Shown in pieces: positions 63,981 through 64,000 of a stretch of 64,000 nt of DNA. This DNA comes from Roseomonas acroporae (GTDB taxonomy: Bacteria; Pseudomonadota; Alphaproteobacteria; Acetobacterales; Acetobacteraceae). The stretch lies in contig NZ_JALPRX010000015.1 of NCBI RefSeq assembly GCF_023223525.1, forward strand, positions 22,641 to 86,640. The letters run 5' to 3'. Under the pieces are notes generated by a model. It did no database searches. It was given only the letters and a program-made list of their open reading frames with translations, and was not told the DNA's origin. A program made the position numbers and the translations under genes. Position 1 is the stretch's first letter. Each line of letters starts with the position of its first letter.

Positions 63981-64000
63981 CCCCCCCCCCCCCCGGGCCC
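63981..64000. other. Poly-C run at the window edge
   Basis: Fourteen C (63981-63994) then GGGCCC. Read on the other strand it is GGGCCC followed by 14 G, which resembles GGGCCCGGGGGGG at the right end of the 80-base G run near 3499-3511. Confidence 0.8.

Overview
The window is about 64 kb of very GC-rich DNA (visibly around 70% GC). It has dense, mostly short intergenic gaps, many GTG starts, and open frames on both strands caused by G/C at third codon positions. Gene content and protein style fit an alphaproteobacterium and most resemble Acetobacteraceae (Roseomonas-like): a eukaryote-type NADP isocitrate dehydrogenase, a Pst/PhoU/PhoB cluster, Bug-type binding proteins, and a GH17-GT2 glucan synthase. 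The family assignment is inference from protein recognition. No rRNA, tRNA, phage, insertion sequence or CRISPR array was recognised, so this looks like ordinary chromosome.

Layout. 1-3252 (minus) is translation: rpmI-rplT-pheS-pheT, with pheT cut by the window edge. 3253-3650 holds an 80-base G run bracketed by a 20-bp direct repeat, followed by small hairpins. 3651-4374 is a VapBC-like toxin-antitoxin pair. 4477-18076 is mixed metabolism: an SDR, a stand-alone molybdopterin oxidoreductase, a class II aldolase, an Fe-dependent alcohol dehydrogenase, secreted and membrane proteins of unknown role, icd, a flavin monooxygenase, an enoyl-CoA hydratase and a cupin. 18096-22824 is a complete five-gene branched-chain-amino-acid-type ABC importer. 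23168-29318 is a nucleoside deoxyribosyltransferase-like gene and the phosphate system pstSCAB-phoU-phoB, with a Pho-box-like site upstream of pstS. 29583-35599 is a crotonase, a DUF1194 protein, a Bug protein, queC, zwf and a membrane protein.

35706-39025 (minus) encodes a circularly permuted ATP-grasp protein, an alpha-E protein and a transglutaminase-like protein. Families of this kind are predicted to make or process peptides but are biochemically poorly described, and this is the strongest candidate for an undescribed system here. 39391-43301 is an overlapping queA-tgt-queF-queG operon that, with queC 6 kb away, covers much of queuosine synthesis. 43468-46233 is hyi-glxR (hydroxypyruvate/tartronate semialdehyde) plus an XRE regulator with a 17-bp palindrome in its promoter region. 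46408-53348 has small hypotheticals, a DUF2252 protein, a GH17-GT2 (NdvB-like) beta-glucan synthase and a CNNM/CorC-type protein, separated by repeat-rich DNA that includes a near-perfect 180-bp palindrome. 53493-64000 has a class II photolyase, an oxalate-decarboxylase-like bicupin, gpt-csaA, gamma-glutamyltransferase plus amidase, a lipoprotein, a stand-alone Lrp-type ligand-binding domain, a ThDP enzyme and a small secreted protein.

A recurring theme is short tandem arrays (7, 12, 13, 14, 24, 26, 28 and 34 bp) and perfect hairpins, mostly in intergenic gaps. In at least two genes (pstB and the secreted protein at 17489-18076) the arrays extend into the coding N-terminus.
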